Program-made: the position numbers and the translations under genes | In this document: in pieces, positions 11,339 to 28,939 of the stretch | How positions within the stretch are numbered: position 1 is the stretch's first letter | How the letters are laid out: each line of letters opens with the position of its first letter | Origin: Brasenia schreberi | Taxonomy: Eukaryota; Streptophyta; Magnoliopsida; Nymphaeales; Cabombaceae | Direction of reading: 5' to 3' | DNA: 64,000 nt | Assembly: GCA_036023115.1 (NCBI GenBank) | Contig: JAYKKT010000041.1 | Location: forward strand, 4,985,501-5,049,500 | Notes under the pieces: model-generated | What the model was told of the DNA's origin: nothing | The model's input: the letters and a program-made list of their open reading frames with translations, nothing else | Database searches by the model: none

Positions 11339-11851
11339 GTAAGTAGTGGGTGGCCACTATCGGCTTCATTACTAACAACAACCATGAAATGCAGGAAGAA
11401 GGGCCCTCTTCCTGGATTTCATGAGTTATATTTTTGAAAATATAAACATTAGTAAAAACTATTTTGTTTTGAAAAAGTCATATGTATTTCCCAGATAAAA
11501 TGAAATGGTTGTTGAAAGGAAAAGCCTAGAGGGAAAAACTTGGAAGATAGAAAAAGACATATATAAATACAAAAGAATCATATAAAAAAATATGATACAC
11601 AATACAATCTTCTAAGAAAACCCTCTATAGGTAACCTAGAACACATCTCTCTCCTCTATTTTCTTCTCTCTCATCATATTTACAGGAATATAGAAGAGAC
11701 TTTAATCAACTACATATTACGAAAACAAATGGAATACAGATCACGGGAGAAATCAAAAAGCAGAGTCAGAGATTGGATAGTCGGCTTTCGCAAACTATAA
11801 CCAAAGCCCAACATCCTATAAGGCTCCAGCAAACTGAACAACTGCCTAACA
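11339..11851 (+). repeat. 3' LTR of plus-strand copia element
   Basis: 513 bases, TGTAAGTAGTGG to CTGCCTAACA, directly after a purine tract and directly before target copy AGAAT at 11852-11856. Confidence 0.92.
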
Positions 11852-11856
11852 AGAAT

Positions 11857-12180
11857 GAAGGACAAGACCCCAAATGACATGAGAGTTGGCGGTGTTAACC
11901 ATGGAAGAGTTGGTAGTGGTACTGGCAACAAACAAAGAAGGTGATGGTAGTGATGGTGGCAGAAAATTGTGAATATGTTGGCAGTGATGGGGTGGTTCTG
12001 GATGGTGGCACGGGTGATCTTGGTGGTGGCCATGAAAAGGTAGTAGTGATAATAATGATGTCAACAAGAGGTCATGGGTGATGATGGACAACACCAGTGA
12101 AAAATCATGGTAGTGGTGATAACAACAAACAACAGGGTGGTGACAGTGTTGATGGTGAGAAGTAGCAATGCTGGTGAATT
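11857..12180. repeat. GTGATG-rich imperfect repeat stretch
   Basis: Degenerate GTGGTGATG/GGTGGTGGC motifs over about 300 bases separate the plus-strand copia element from copy 2 of the segmental duplication. The overlapping minus-strand open frames (His, Pro and Ser rich) come from the low-complexity sequence. No gene is supported. Confidence 0.6.
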
Positions 12181-12591
12181 TTGTGGGAGTAACACGGCTC
12201 GCTTCTTCTTCTTCTTCGTTGAATCATCTTCATATTTGAGCCATAATCCTAAGTGCAAGCATCACATGGCGAACCCTTGAAGCTAAGCTGAGTCACATGT
12301 TGGGTTGAAAAGTGTCGTCCAACATTACTTTGTTGATGTAAGATGGTCTTAGGAAAGGTGCGTAAAACTAGAAAATCAAATGAAGGAGAAATCATCCCAT
12401 TCACATGGAGGACGAAAATTTGCGTGTTCTCACAACGGTTCTCCAAGTCCATGAACGCTATAGAGAAAATATTCCACTATGATCAATTTCATACGTGAAG
12501 ACAGAAACCACTTCATATAACTTATGGCATTTTTTGATAAACTAAGAAAATTAAGATGATATTCTAATGGGATCGGTTACAATCCGAAATT

Positions 12592-13063
12592 TGGGTTGAG
12601 GCAGCCGAAGATTGCTGAAGTCTTCTAGCATTCAATTGTGATAAAGCAAAAGCCGACTGTCCATTTTTTGATCGGTGTTTTCTTTCTTCTTTCTTTGTAT
12701 CCCCTGTAAATATTAGGAACAAAGTGTGTGTAAAATGATTTCTTGGTTACCCGCAGAGAGTTTTCTCATACGACTTTGAGTAATAATCACTTTTCTATGT
12801 TCTATTCAATATCTTTTTTTATACAGTTTCTCTCTATTTATACATGGCTTTCTATCTTCTGAGTTCACCGCTTTGGGCTTTCCTTTTTAACAGTCTTGCT
12901 TTAATCCGGGAGATGCGTGTATACTTTTCGAAAACAAAAACTTATTTTAAAAACATTTGATTTTTAAAAACATAAGATCTCATGAAATCTAGGAAGATGA
13001 CCCTTCCTGCATTTCATGGTCATTGTTAGTAATGGGGCCGAGAGTGGCCATCCACTACTTACA
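12592..13063 (-). repeat. 3' LTR of copia element 2
   Basis: 472 bases, about 99% identical to 415-882. It is preceded on the minus strand by the GTGGGAGA purine tract at 13064-13071. Confidence 0.85.
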
Positions 13064-13621
13064 TCTCCCACTTGGCCACTAGAACCAATCTTTTTGATAC
13101 ACTAGTTTTTCTCCCACTCTTTTGGGGTTTTTCAAGTTGTATCATTTTTCCTTGTTGCAACAAAATTGCAACTTACTTCTCTTATGCGGTTTTTCCACAA
13201 GCAATGTGTTTCTCCAGCATAACTCACAACAAAGTATATTTTCTATACTTATACACTAAGCATATCTCAACCCCATATGGGTTACATGTTTAGTAAACAA
13301 TTCTTCTTAAATGCCTTTTGTTAAGGGGTCTGCCAACATATCAATAGTTGGCATATAACATATAGTTATTTCATTTCTTTTGAGCATATCATGAACATAG
13401 TGATATTTAACCATTATATGCTTGCTTTGTGAGTTATCAGCTATACTCTTAATAAGAGTAATTGCTGTATTATTATCACAATATATAACAATTGGCTCGT
13501 TGGCTATATCTAGCTTGAAATCACGTATGAAGCGGCTTATTCAAACGACACTAGTAGCAGTCATACTGCAAACAACATACTCAGCCTCTTCTGTATGCAA
13601 CGTTGCACAACCTTGTTTCTT

Positions 13622-14363
13622 TCATACCCAAAAAATGGCACCACCTCCAAATAAAAATATTTGTTCTAAGGTTGATTTGTTATCATCTTTGCTACCAATA
13701 AAGTCAACATCTAAGTATCCTATCACTTTTAGTTCATCTGCTTGAAAACAAAGCTTTAAGTCTTTTCTTCCTTTAAGATATTTTAGAATCTTTTGACAAC
13801 TATCCAATGTTGTCATCTAGGATTACTTTAATATCTGCTTACAAGACCAACAACAAAGCTAATATTAGGTTTTGTGCATAACATAGCATATAACATTGTC
13901 ATTGTCATTGTCATTCCGAGTCATCAATCATCTCAATGTCATTCCTAGTCAACAATATATCATCTACATATAAAGATAAGATGACAAAGTAACTCCCACT
14001 GCTCCATACATATACACAGCGATCAAGTTCATTACACACAAACTCAAGTTCAAAAATGACATTTTGAAAAGTCAAATATCATTGGTGAGGTGATTATTTC
14101 AGGCCATATAAAGATTTTCTCAACCTCTATACTTTATATTCTTGGCCTTAAACTATATATCCTTTGGGTTGCTGCATATATATGATTTCATCTAAATCTT
14201 TATTTAAAAAAGTAGTTTTTATATCTAACCGATATAAACCAAAATTATAATATGCTGATATCATCAGGATTATTCTGATTGATACAAATTTTGCAATTAG
14301 GGAATAAGTGTCAACATAATCTATTCCCTTCTTTTGCAAAAAACCTCTTTGCAAATCATCCAA
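13622..14363 (-). pseudogene. copia RT/RNase H remnant of element 2
   Basis: The same motifs as 1441-2741 in element 1, but with a single copy of the 559-base unit, matching the second unit of element 1 more closely than the first. Stops and frameshifts remain. It encodes no intact enzyme. Confidence 0.78.
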
Positions 14364-16063
14364 CTCTCAAACTTGGTTTTTCTTAATGGATTCAATTTCT
14401 TTATCCGTAGCTTTTTCCTAGTCTGACGATTCAAATGAGTCAATAGCATGTTGATAAGTCAAGTTATCAGTCACCTCATCTAAATCTATCAAATTACACA
14501 CTTCCTCCATAAGGTAAGTGTGATAATCTTTCAAGTAGGACTGTGTGACCCTACGCCTTTTGCGACCACTTAAAGATTCGATTTGTTGAGGAAGCTCATC
14601 AATGGGTTCAAAAGATGATTGATTTACACCTACTAGATCATCAACATATTTATCATCATTCTTGAGGATGCCATTCTTATTTTCTTTTAAGAATTTTGCA
14701 TCCCTGCTTTATATCAGTCCATGGTCCTTATAATAAAATCGATATCCTTTAGATCCTTTAAGATATCTAATAAATATGCATCCTATAGACCTGCTGTCTA
14801 GTTTATATCTATACTGATCAAGGATTTTTACATGCGCAATAGATCCCCACCTCCTGAGATGACCTATGTTTAGTTTTCTTATAAATCACATCTTGTATGG
14901 TGTAGGGAATATAGCTTTACATGGTACTCTATTGAGTACATACACGGTTGTACTTACTGCTTCTCCCCAAAATATCCTTCGCATAGAAGCATCTATAAAC
15001 ATGGATCCCCAAAATATCGTCAAGCACCTAAATGCAATATCCACAAGTTTTAAGCACTAAACAGTAAATATATCATGAGTTTGTACTGCAGTTTATTTAA
15101 CCTACATGTACCATTCTAGAAATACTATAAAAATAGGAGAGTAAATATTTTCAAGCTCTATTCTGTAGTTTTTTTAACCTGTAGGTATTATTCTGGAAAA
15201 ATTATAAAAACCGAGACTAAATATGAAAAGTTACTGTTCACGGTATTTCTCTAAAAGTGCAAGGGCATTTTTATACTTTTTAAGGTGGTATCATGGATAT
15301 TTTATAAAATTGATAGGGTTTTATCCGTAATATCATCAAAATCCCGAGTTCTACAATTTCTTGAAATATCCAAGGCAAAACAGTAAAACTATACGCTGGT
15401 ATTTTGTAGTTTCACAAACTGTCATAGGGTAGAAAAGACCTTTTACTCTAACAAGTGTACAACTATCTTTTTACCCCAAAATATCTAGACATTTCAATAA
15501 TTTTGCCCTTTAGTATTTCACAATTTTCATTTATGTGAAGGGCAAAACGGTTATTTCACATCTCAAAAATGTTGTCCTAGGCTGTTTTCCGTCCACGGTT
15601 TTGCCGCCTATGGTTTTGCGAAACCGCAATTTTCATGGATTTATATAAAGAGATAGAATGAGAGAGAGAGAGACTGGAGAGAAACTGAGAGGGAGAGGAG
15701 GGTGGCCCTACCGCTGCCTGTGGGTTGTGTCCGTCGCCCTTCCTAGTCATGTCCTTGTTCATCCTCCTTCGGCCTTTTCGCATCTAGTGTTTTCCACCTC
15801 CAGCCTTTCTGCCTCTAGTGTTTTCCACCTCTGGCCTTTCTGCCTTAAGGCCTCTAGCCGCCTCGACTTGGCCTCTGAGTGTTTGGGTTGTGCCTTTGAC
15901 TTCTAGGACCAGACCTACCTTAGGCCACCTTTAATTGGTGGCTACCGAATGTCTTACTTTTATTTTCTTTATTTTCTCTTTTTCTTTTTAAATAATCTTT
16001 TTATTTGCATAACCGCGTACCTGTTGGGGTTGCCACAAAGCTTGAATAGGCTATGATACAAGA

Positions 16064-16547
16064 TGTTGGAGCAGCCAAAGATCACCGAAGCCTTCTGGCA
16101 TTTGGTTGTGATGCAACGAAAGCCGACTATCCCCTTTTCGACAAGTGTTTTCTGTCTTCTTTCTTTGTATCCCCTGTGAATGTAAGGAATAGGAACAAAG
16201 TGTGTGTAAAATGATTTCTAGGTTACCTGTAAAGGATTTTCTCAGAAGACTGTGAGTAAATATCACTTTTCCGTGTTCTATTATGTATCTTTTCCTATAC
16301 AGTTTCTCTGTATTTATACATGACTTTTCGTCTTCCAAGTTTACCACTCTGGGTTTTTCTTTTTAACAGTCATTTTTGCTTTTATCCAGGAGATACGTGT
16401 ATGTACTTTTCGAAAACAAAAAATCAATTTAAGAACATTTGATTTTCAAAAACATACGATCTCATGAAATCCGAGAAGATACCCTTCTTCCCGCATTTCA
16501 TGATCATTGTTAGTAACGGGGCCGAGAGTGGCCATCCACTACTTACA
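16064..16547 (-). repeat. 5' LTR of copia element 2
   Basis: 484 bases, minus strand TGTAAGTAGTGG to GCTCCAACA. It is about 10% diverged from 5093-5576 and more from its own 3' LTR. Confidence 0.85.
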
Positions 16548-16698
16548 ATGGTTCTCCAATTCCATGAACGTTGTAGAGAAAATATTCCATCAATTTCATA
16601 CGTTAAGACAGAAAACACTTCATATAACTTATGGCATTTTTTGATAAACTAAGAAAATTACGATGATATTCTAATGGGATCGGTTACAATCCAAAATT
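16548..16698. repeat. Flank segment A (intact, right of element 2)
   Basis: It starts ATGGTTCTCCAATTCC directly after the LTR and ends CCAAAATT. Its equivalents are 258-414 and 12435-12591. Here it continues without interruption into TGAACTGTATG, so this side is the undisturbed version of the site where element 2 is broken in on its left. Confidence 0.78.
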
Positions 16699-23006
<6,308 letters not shown>

Positions 23007-23011
23007 AAATC

Positions 23012-23440
23012 TATTTGTTTCTCTTCAAGATCCTTATGGGAGTTCCTAAAGTAGTAGCACAACAGAAGAAGAAGGGGTAGAAGGATGACACTTGACCATT
23101 GCCGAAGGAGGAAGAAGCTAGAGTTTTGTCTATGGTTTTCCACATAAGGTTTTCCAAGGAAGATGTATTTCACTTTCTCGTGTTTTTTTTCACACTTTAC
23201 TTCTTTCGTTACCATCATATTTATAATGGAAAACTTCCATTATGGTTTGGCTTCGTCTTCCCTATCTTACCATTTTAGGCTTTCCATTACAAGTCTTATC
23301 GTTATCCGTGAGATGTATAACGTATGCATTTAACAAATTTTATTTTGAAATATTTAATGCATCCATGGAATTCAAAAAGATTATCTGTCTTCTCATATTC
23401 TATGAATTGCTTGCCAAAAATGGCCAAATATTACATTACA
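23012..23440 (-). repeat. LTR family C (3' LTR of left recombinant element)
   Basis: Minus-strand start TGTAATGTAATATTTGGCC. It matches the LTRs at 28102-28487 (plus) and 34427-34806 (minus). The outer end is less certain because the expected terminal ACA reads ATA. The flank 23007-23011 is AAATC. Confidence 0.78.
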
Positions 23441-23558
23441 TTTCCCACTTAGCCATTTGAGTCCAACTATTACGACACACTAGTTTTACCTCTCACTTTT
23501 ATGGGTTTTCCCAAGTTGTGTATGCTATGATTGGCTATGATTGCAAGTGTAATGCAAT

Positions 23559-25535
23559 CTATATATGTTGTGTGGTTTTTTTTGTATGCAACACATTCTT
23601 TCCTACACAACAATCATCATAGTATAATTTAATACACTTTAAACAAATCTCAAACCTATATTTGTAATGTTTTGAGAAAAGATCCTCTGATATACCTTTG
23701 ATTAAGGGGTAAGCCAACATATCATTAGTTGGGATATATGATATAGATATCTCATTTCTTTTAACCATATCATAAATATAGCAGTACTTAACTATTATAT
23801 GCTTGCTTCTGAAACTATCAACTCCAGTGTTAATTAGAGTAATTGTTGCATTATTGTCAAAATAACTCACAATCGACTCGTTGGCTATATCCAACTTCAA
23901 ATCACGTATGAAGTGTCTTATCCAAACAATACTCATTGTATCCATATAGCATACTCAATTTCTTCTTTATGCAATACTACACAACTCTTCTTCTTATAAG
24001 CCCAAGAAACATCAATACATCCAAATAAAAATATTTGTCTAGAGGTTGATTTATTGTTGTCTTTGCTCCTAGCAAAGTAAACATCTAAGCATCCTACAAC
24101 TTTTAGTTCATCTGCTTGAAAATACAGTTTCAAATCTTTTGTTCCTTTAAGATTTCTTAGAATTTTTTTTACCATTATCCAATACTGATAACTAGAATTA
24201 CTTTGGTAGCTACTTAGATGACCAACAACAAAGCTAATATCAGGTCTTGTACCCAGTATAGCATACATCAAGTTACCCACAATTTGTTCATAAGGAACAT
24301 TTGGCTTGTTATCTCCCTCATTGGGGTAATCAATCCTGCTCAATTTGACTCATTTTGCAATGAGTCTAGTTATAGACTTTTTCTCACCCATTTTAAATTT
24401 CTTGAGGATATAGTCTATATCTTTCTTGACTTAAGTATAAGAGTTTAGATTCTCTATCAGAAGAAATCTTTATTCTCAGAATATAGGATGTTTCTCCCAT
24501 ATCCTTCATTTCAAATCTTGCGTTTAACTATGACTTAGTTTTAACAATCATCTCATTCTCAATCAGCAATATGTCATTTACATACAACAATAGAATGACA
24601 AAGTAACTCCCACTGTTCCAAATATATACACAGTGATCAAATTCATTAGCCACAAACCCAAGTTCAACTATGATAATTTGAAGTCAAATACCAAGATTTT
24701 TTAAACCTATATACTTTATCCTCTTTACCTTTAACAATGTACCATTCTTGTTGTTGCATACATGTGATTTCATCTAAATCATAATATGCTGAAATTACCA
24801 AAATTATCCTTATGGATGCAAATTTTGTAATAGAAGAATATGTCTAAACATAATTTATCACATCCTTTCACGAAAATCTCTTTGCAATCAACCTCACCTT
24901 AAACCTATAAATAGATTTATCGACTTTATATTTCTTTTTCAAAACCCATTTATAGTCTATGATTTTTCTTTCTTTTTGCAAATCAGTCAATTCCCAATCT
25001 TCGTTTTTCTTAATGGATTCAATTTTCTCATCTATAGCTTTTTCCTAGTCTCATGAATTAGACGAGTCAATAGTTTACTGAAATGTCAAGTTATTAGTCA
25101 CTCATATATTTTTATACTTGCTCTATAAGATAAGTGTGATAATCATTTAAGTAGAATGGTATGATCCCAGGTCTTTTATATCAACTTAAAGTATAATTTA
25201 ATATCCCTACTTTCTATTAATTCATGGTCTTTATGATAAATTGACATCCTTTAGAACCTTTAGGATATATAATAAAAACACATCTCAAGAACTTGCTCTC
25301 TAGCTTATCCCTAAACTAATCAAGGATCTTCATATGTGCGATAATTCCTACCTCTTGAAATGACTTAGATTTGGTTTTCTTTTAAACCACATCTCATAGT
25401 ATAGAGAATACAACCTTACAAGGTACTCTATTTAGTATATACATGATTGTACTTACCGCTTTTCTCTAAAATACTCTTGGTAAAAAAGCATATATTAACA
25501 TAGACCTTGTCATATTTTAATTTTATAAAATATTG
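23559..25535 (-). pseudogene. copia integrase end, RT and RNase H remnant
   Basis: Open minus-strand blocks at 23559-23945 (RNase H C-terminus: FDNNATITLINTGVDSFRSK, HPL-like AYPLIKGI, EDLFSKHYKY) and 23933-24343 (PYEQIVGNLMYAI, GTRPDISFVVG, LKGTKDLKLYFQ). RT motifs lie at about 24540-25030. The catalytic box near 24575 reads Tyr-Val-Asn-Asp instead of Tyr-Val-Asp-Asp, losing one catalytic aspartate. Integrase C-terminal sequence lies at about 25140-25535. Several stops interrupt the rest, so it is not functional. Confidence 0.8.
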
Positions 25536-26213
25536 TACACTAATATTTCATAATTTTTATAAATAGTCAAATGGCAAAATTGACCTTTTGCATGTTTGAG
25601 GGTAACATTATCTTTTTACTCAAAAATATCTGGATATTTTTATAATTTTATCTTGCATTTTTCAAAACTATTCAAGGGCATAATAGACTTTTCAGTCCAC
25701 TGCCTGAGGTGGTTTTTTGAAAAATGTCGACAAGCCATGGGGCAGTTTCCAAATTCTTCAAGAAAACAGAAAGAGAGAAAGAGAGGGAGGTTACTCCGGC
25801 CTTATGTATTCGACCGATGGCCACTTGCCTCCCTCTCTTTTTTTCATCTTCCCTCTAGCCTTGTGGCCCTTCGGGCCGTTGGCTCTGCACCTCCTTCTTT
25901 CAGCCTTGTAGCCTTTGCAAGCATTTGGTTTCTTACAACTTTCCTCCAACTGATGGCCTTTTGGTCGTTTGCCTCTTTGGGGTATCCCTTTGGCCGATGA
26001 CTTTGAGTCATTGACTTTTTTGGGGTATCCCTTCGACGACAACCCTTGACTGTTTGGTAACCACTTTTGCTTGGCTCCTAAGACCTCTCTGCAATTTTTC
26101 TTGGTGTTTTGGTCGGGGGTTTTCTCTCTACTCTCTTTCTTTTCCTTTTTCACTTTCCCGTTTATGTAAAAAACAAAAACTAACGAGTACCTCTCTTTTT
26201 GCAGAGGAACCAG

Positions 26214-26225
26214 GCTCTGATACCA
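26214..26225 (-). other. Primer-binding site (initiator-Met tRNA type)
   Basis: Minus strand TGGTATCAGAGC, one base from the end of the B LTR. It is intact, unlike the degenerate sites of elements 1 and 2. Confidence 0.88.
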
Positions 26226-26226
26226 A

Positions 26227-26604
26227 TGTTGACACTCTGACCTGCAAGCTCGCATGATCTTCTGGCGTACAACCTCTTTCTAGCCTCACAGCGGATCTTA
26301 TCCCAGGTAAGAAAACAAAAAAAAGGTTTGAAAGATTTTCTCGGTTTGCCATAATCGGTTTCTTCCAGGCAAGTTTGTCTGCGTTTCCCATATATATATT
26401 TTTCTTCAGTGTGCTACTCTGAATTTATAGATCAGCACCTAACTCCTCCTCCCGAATATCCAAGTTGGGTTTTTTGTTATGAAACACGTATCCAGTTGTT
26501 ATAGAATGGGTCTATTACAGTTTCTACGAGAAATGACTAGATGGCCAGTTTAACCGTTTTCATCGGTAAAACTGTCGAGAATGCCCATTTTTCTCAATTG
26601 TACA
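26227..26604 (-). repeat. LTR family B (5' LTR of left recombinant element)
   Basis: 378 bases, minus strand TGTACAATTGAG to GTGTCAACA. It is homologous to 32413-32752 on the plus strand and unlike families A and C apart from the terminal bases. Confidence 0.85.
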
Positions 26605-28101
26605 ATATAGAGACAAAGATTGAGTTTGGAGACGAATATGACTTATCCAAACTTCACTTAAAGTCTCTTACCAAGGATCAATGTTTTACATACTACAAAA
26701 TATCTTCTAAATGTAGTTTCTTTACTTATACACTCTTCTTTTTCAAATGTGAAATCAAAGCACTGCCATTGTGCTATGTTAAGATTAGGTTCATGGTCAT
26801 CTAGGTCTACATGTAGGTTTGGATTATGACTTCTTTCAAGGGTTTTAGGTATCTGGATATAAGATGTCTAAGATGAGCTTTTAGTTTGGCCAAGTAGAAA
26901 AATGAGAAGGCTCTAAGATTGGTCAGGCATGGCAGGTTGTTTCTTTTCTGACTTGAGGATCCCTAAATAGGTGCAAGAGTGTGATTTCGGCTAGGTAGTG
27001 GTGAAGATGTATGTCCAAACTTGGAGGAAAGAGATGAGGAAGTTCGGCTTAGTTAAGGCTTGCTATGTATTCGAGTGAGACCCTTTCTTAATAAGTCATG
27101 GTCATACTCTATGGGTGAACTCCAAATGGGTTCTGCAACGATGTATGACAAACAATGGTTAGGCTTGTGAGATATTGGTTGTAGTGGTATGATGCAAGAA
27201 GAATCGATGAGGTGATGCTATGGTGCAATGGCTATCTCATGACTAAATGAATAGAGGAAATATGGACCACTAGGATTGCTACAATAGGAAGTGAAGTGCA
27301 AGACAACTTGATCAATTATCAACCAGCATCAAGAAAAAGAATAAAACAAAACAATGTACAACAAAATAGGAGAAGAATCCTATAAATATGAATCAACTTA
27401 GGAGAGTTGATGAATGAAGGATTTAATTGAAGACGAACAAAAAACTAATAGAACTAGTCTAGAAGATGAGACCTACAATCCATATGGATCTGAATGCACA
27501 TGATGAACTGAACCAGATAAATATTGAACTAGAGAATAAAATTTAGAGGGGCCAGAACTTATGACAGAAGTCAAGTTAACATAAATGCGAGAACTAAATC
27601 ACACTACAAAAGAAAATGATCACCCCAAAAAGTTGAGACATCATAAGGGAGTTAAATGCAACAATAACTGATCTTCTTCGTTCTAGGTCCTCGCACAAGC
27701 AAATTCTCAAAGTTGGTTCCTTCCATGCCAGAGCTTGCAATAATTAATGCAAGTTAATTGTTGGGTTAATTAAACTCATATGTATTAATTGTATTTAGTT
27801 CTTGTTAAATGTTCTTATATATTCATTTGATTCATCTTTGATATACGTGTACAAATTGGGTCAAGCCTGGGTTTGGATTTGTAAACTGTCATCAGTCTAT
27901 GTTTTTGCACAAAAAATATTTGATCAAACAATTAAATGGATCCTATGCGGGAACAATTACGACATTGAATAGGTGCATCATTTGGATTGGATCTAAGATT
28001 TGTGATTCAACTTGTCTTCTATAAAATGGGATTAGGGCTTCCCTAATCCACACTTAATAGTGCTTGGGAGAATAGCATACACAGTAGCGGGACACTAATT
28101 T
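26605..28101. other. Spacer between two outward-facing copia elements; probable inverted segment
   Basis: 1.5 kb with no recognised gene or repeat. Both borders are LTR ends: the 5' LTR of the left element and the 5' LTR of the right element. If the inversion model holds, this DNA, with the adjacent LTRs and leaders, has been flipped relative to its surroundings. Confidence 0.6.
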
Positions 28102-28487
28102 TGTAACATAATATTTAGCCATTTTCGACAAGCAATTCATGAAATATGGAAAGACATGCCATCTTCCTGGATTCCATGGATGCATTAAACATCTTAAATA
28201 CATATGTTACACTTCTCATAGAAAATGATAAATCTTATAACGGAAACCCAAGAATGGTAAGACTAAGAATACGAAGTCAGACTGTAATGAAAGTTTTTTC
28301 ATTATAAAAATGATAGTAGCAAAAGAATTAAAGTGTGAAAAAAAATGGGAGAAATCGAAATACATATTCCCTAGAGACGAAACTCTCCCTTCTTCCTCCT
28401 TCAACAACGGTCAAGAGTCGTCCTTCTGCTCCTTCCATTGTGTAACTGCTTTAGGAATTTCAAGAAGATCCTGCACAGAAACCAACA
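28102..28487 (+). repeat. LTR family C (5' LTR of right recombinant element)
   Basis: 386 bases, TGTAACATAATATTTAGCC to GAAACCAACA, followed by the primer site. Confidence 0.85.
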
Positions 28488-28614
28488 CTGGTATCAGGTC
28501 GAGGTTGACCAAAATTTGCAAAAATAAACAAGTACGTAGTTAAGTTAAAAGAGAGTGAAGACACCAAAAAAACTTCTGGTGTAGCAAATTTCTCTCAAAA
28601 ATTTATATAGAAAC

Positions 28615-28649
<35 letters not shown>

Positions 28650-28939
28650 TCCTACATAAACAAAAACATACATGATCGAACACTCCTTTGTTTTTTTTTA
28701 AAAAAGGTAAGTCGGAAGCCATCCCTTAATCAGGTTGGCCTAAGGAATCTAAAGGACAGGCTCCTGCTGAAAGGCAGTGCCTACCCGAGGAATTTACAAT
28801 TAGAAAAGAGGAGAATCATTGCTGATCAAACAAAAAAATTTCTCATCAACGACTGAAAACAACCAACGAAAGTAGTGAGGAGAGATTCTAGTAGCAGAGG
28901 CCCAACCCCAATCTGCTTTGGAAATAACATAATCCTATT

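Larger units (their letters stand above)
7128..11851 (+). mobile_element. Complete-ended Ty1/copia element with 5-bp TSD (family A)
   Basis: A plus-strand LTR retrotransposon. The 5' LTR is 7128-7630 and the 3' LTR 11339-11851, both TGTAAG...AACA. The target duplication AGAAT is perfect, at 7123-7127 and 11852-11856. The primer-binding site TGGTATCAGAG at 7633-7643 matches the initiator-Met tRNA complement. A purine tract (AAAAGTAGGAGA) abuts the 3' LTR. The internal order is leader with (AT)n, gag, zinc knuckle, protease, integrase and integrase C-terminus, then a jump straight to the last codons of RNase H. Reverse transcriptase and nearly all of RNase H are deleted, and stops break the rest. 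The LTRs differ by roughly 13% by eye, so it is an old, non-autonomous copy. Confidence 0.93.
12181..15003. repeat. Right arm of tandem segmental duplication (copy 2)
   Basis: It matches 1-3381 at about 99% by eye, minus the 559-base extra unit. At about 15003 the close match stops. About 653 bases present in copy 1 (3382-4040, gag) are absent here, and beyond that point similarity to copy 1 falls to about 90%. Confidence 0.9.
12592..16547 (-). mobile_element. Ty1/copia element 2 (family A), recombinant
   Basis: A minus-strand copy with 3' LTR 12592-13063 and 5' LTR 16064-16547. The degenerate primer site (minus strand TTGTATCATAGCC) is next to the 5' LTR. It keeps RNase H (13622-13816) and RT (about 13990-14363) but lacks gag and protease, because the deletion at about 15003-15010 runs from integrase into the leader. 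Left flank: segment A' broken at its end. Right flank: the same segment starting from its beginning and running on uninterrupted past 16698. This suggests the element is a recombinant of two insertions about 150 bases apart. Confidence 0.86.
23012..26604 (-). mobile_element. Recombinant Ty1/copia element, 3' LTR C and 5' LTR B
   Basis: A minus-strand element whose two LTRs belong to different families: C at 23012-23440 (3' end) and B at 26227-26604 (5' end). A clean primer-binding site (minus TGGTATCAGAGC, 26214-26225) follows the B LTR, and a purine tract (minus AAGTGGGAAA, 23441-23450) precedes the C LTR. The leader runs to about 25560 and then jumps into integrase sequence near 25530, so gag, protease and the integrase N-terminus are absent. 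RT and RNase H follow, with stops. The right flank ATATA (26605-26609) is the reverse complement of TATAT at 32753-32757, to the right of the partner element. Confidence 0.85.

Noticed and set aside
11710..12258. Overlapping minus-strand His/Pro/Ser-rich frames
   Set aside because: They arise from GTGATG low-complexity sequence and the end of a copia LTR.
25791..26255. 154-codon minus-strand open frame, Lys/Arg rich
   Set aside because: It spans the end of LTR B, the primer-binding site and the copia leader. These are untranslated in the family, and no protein motif is present.
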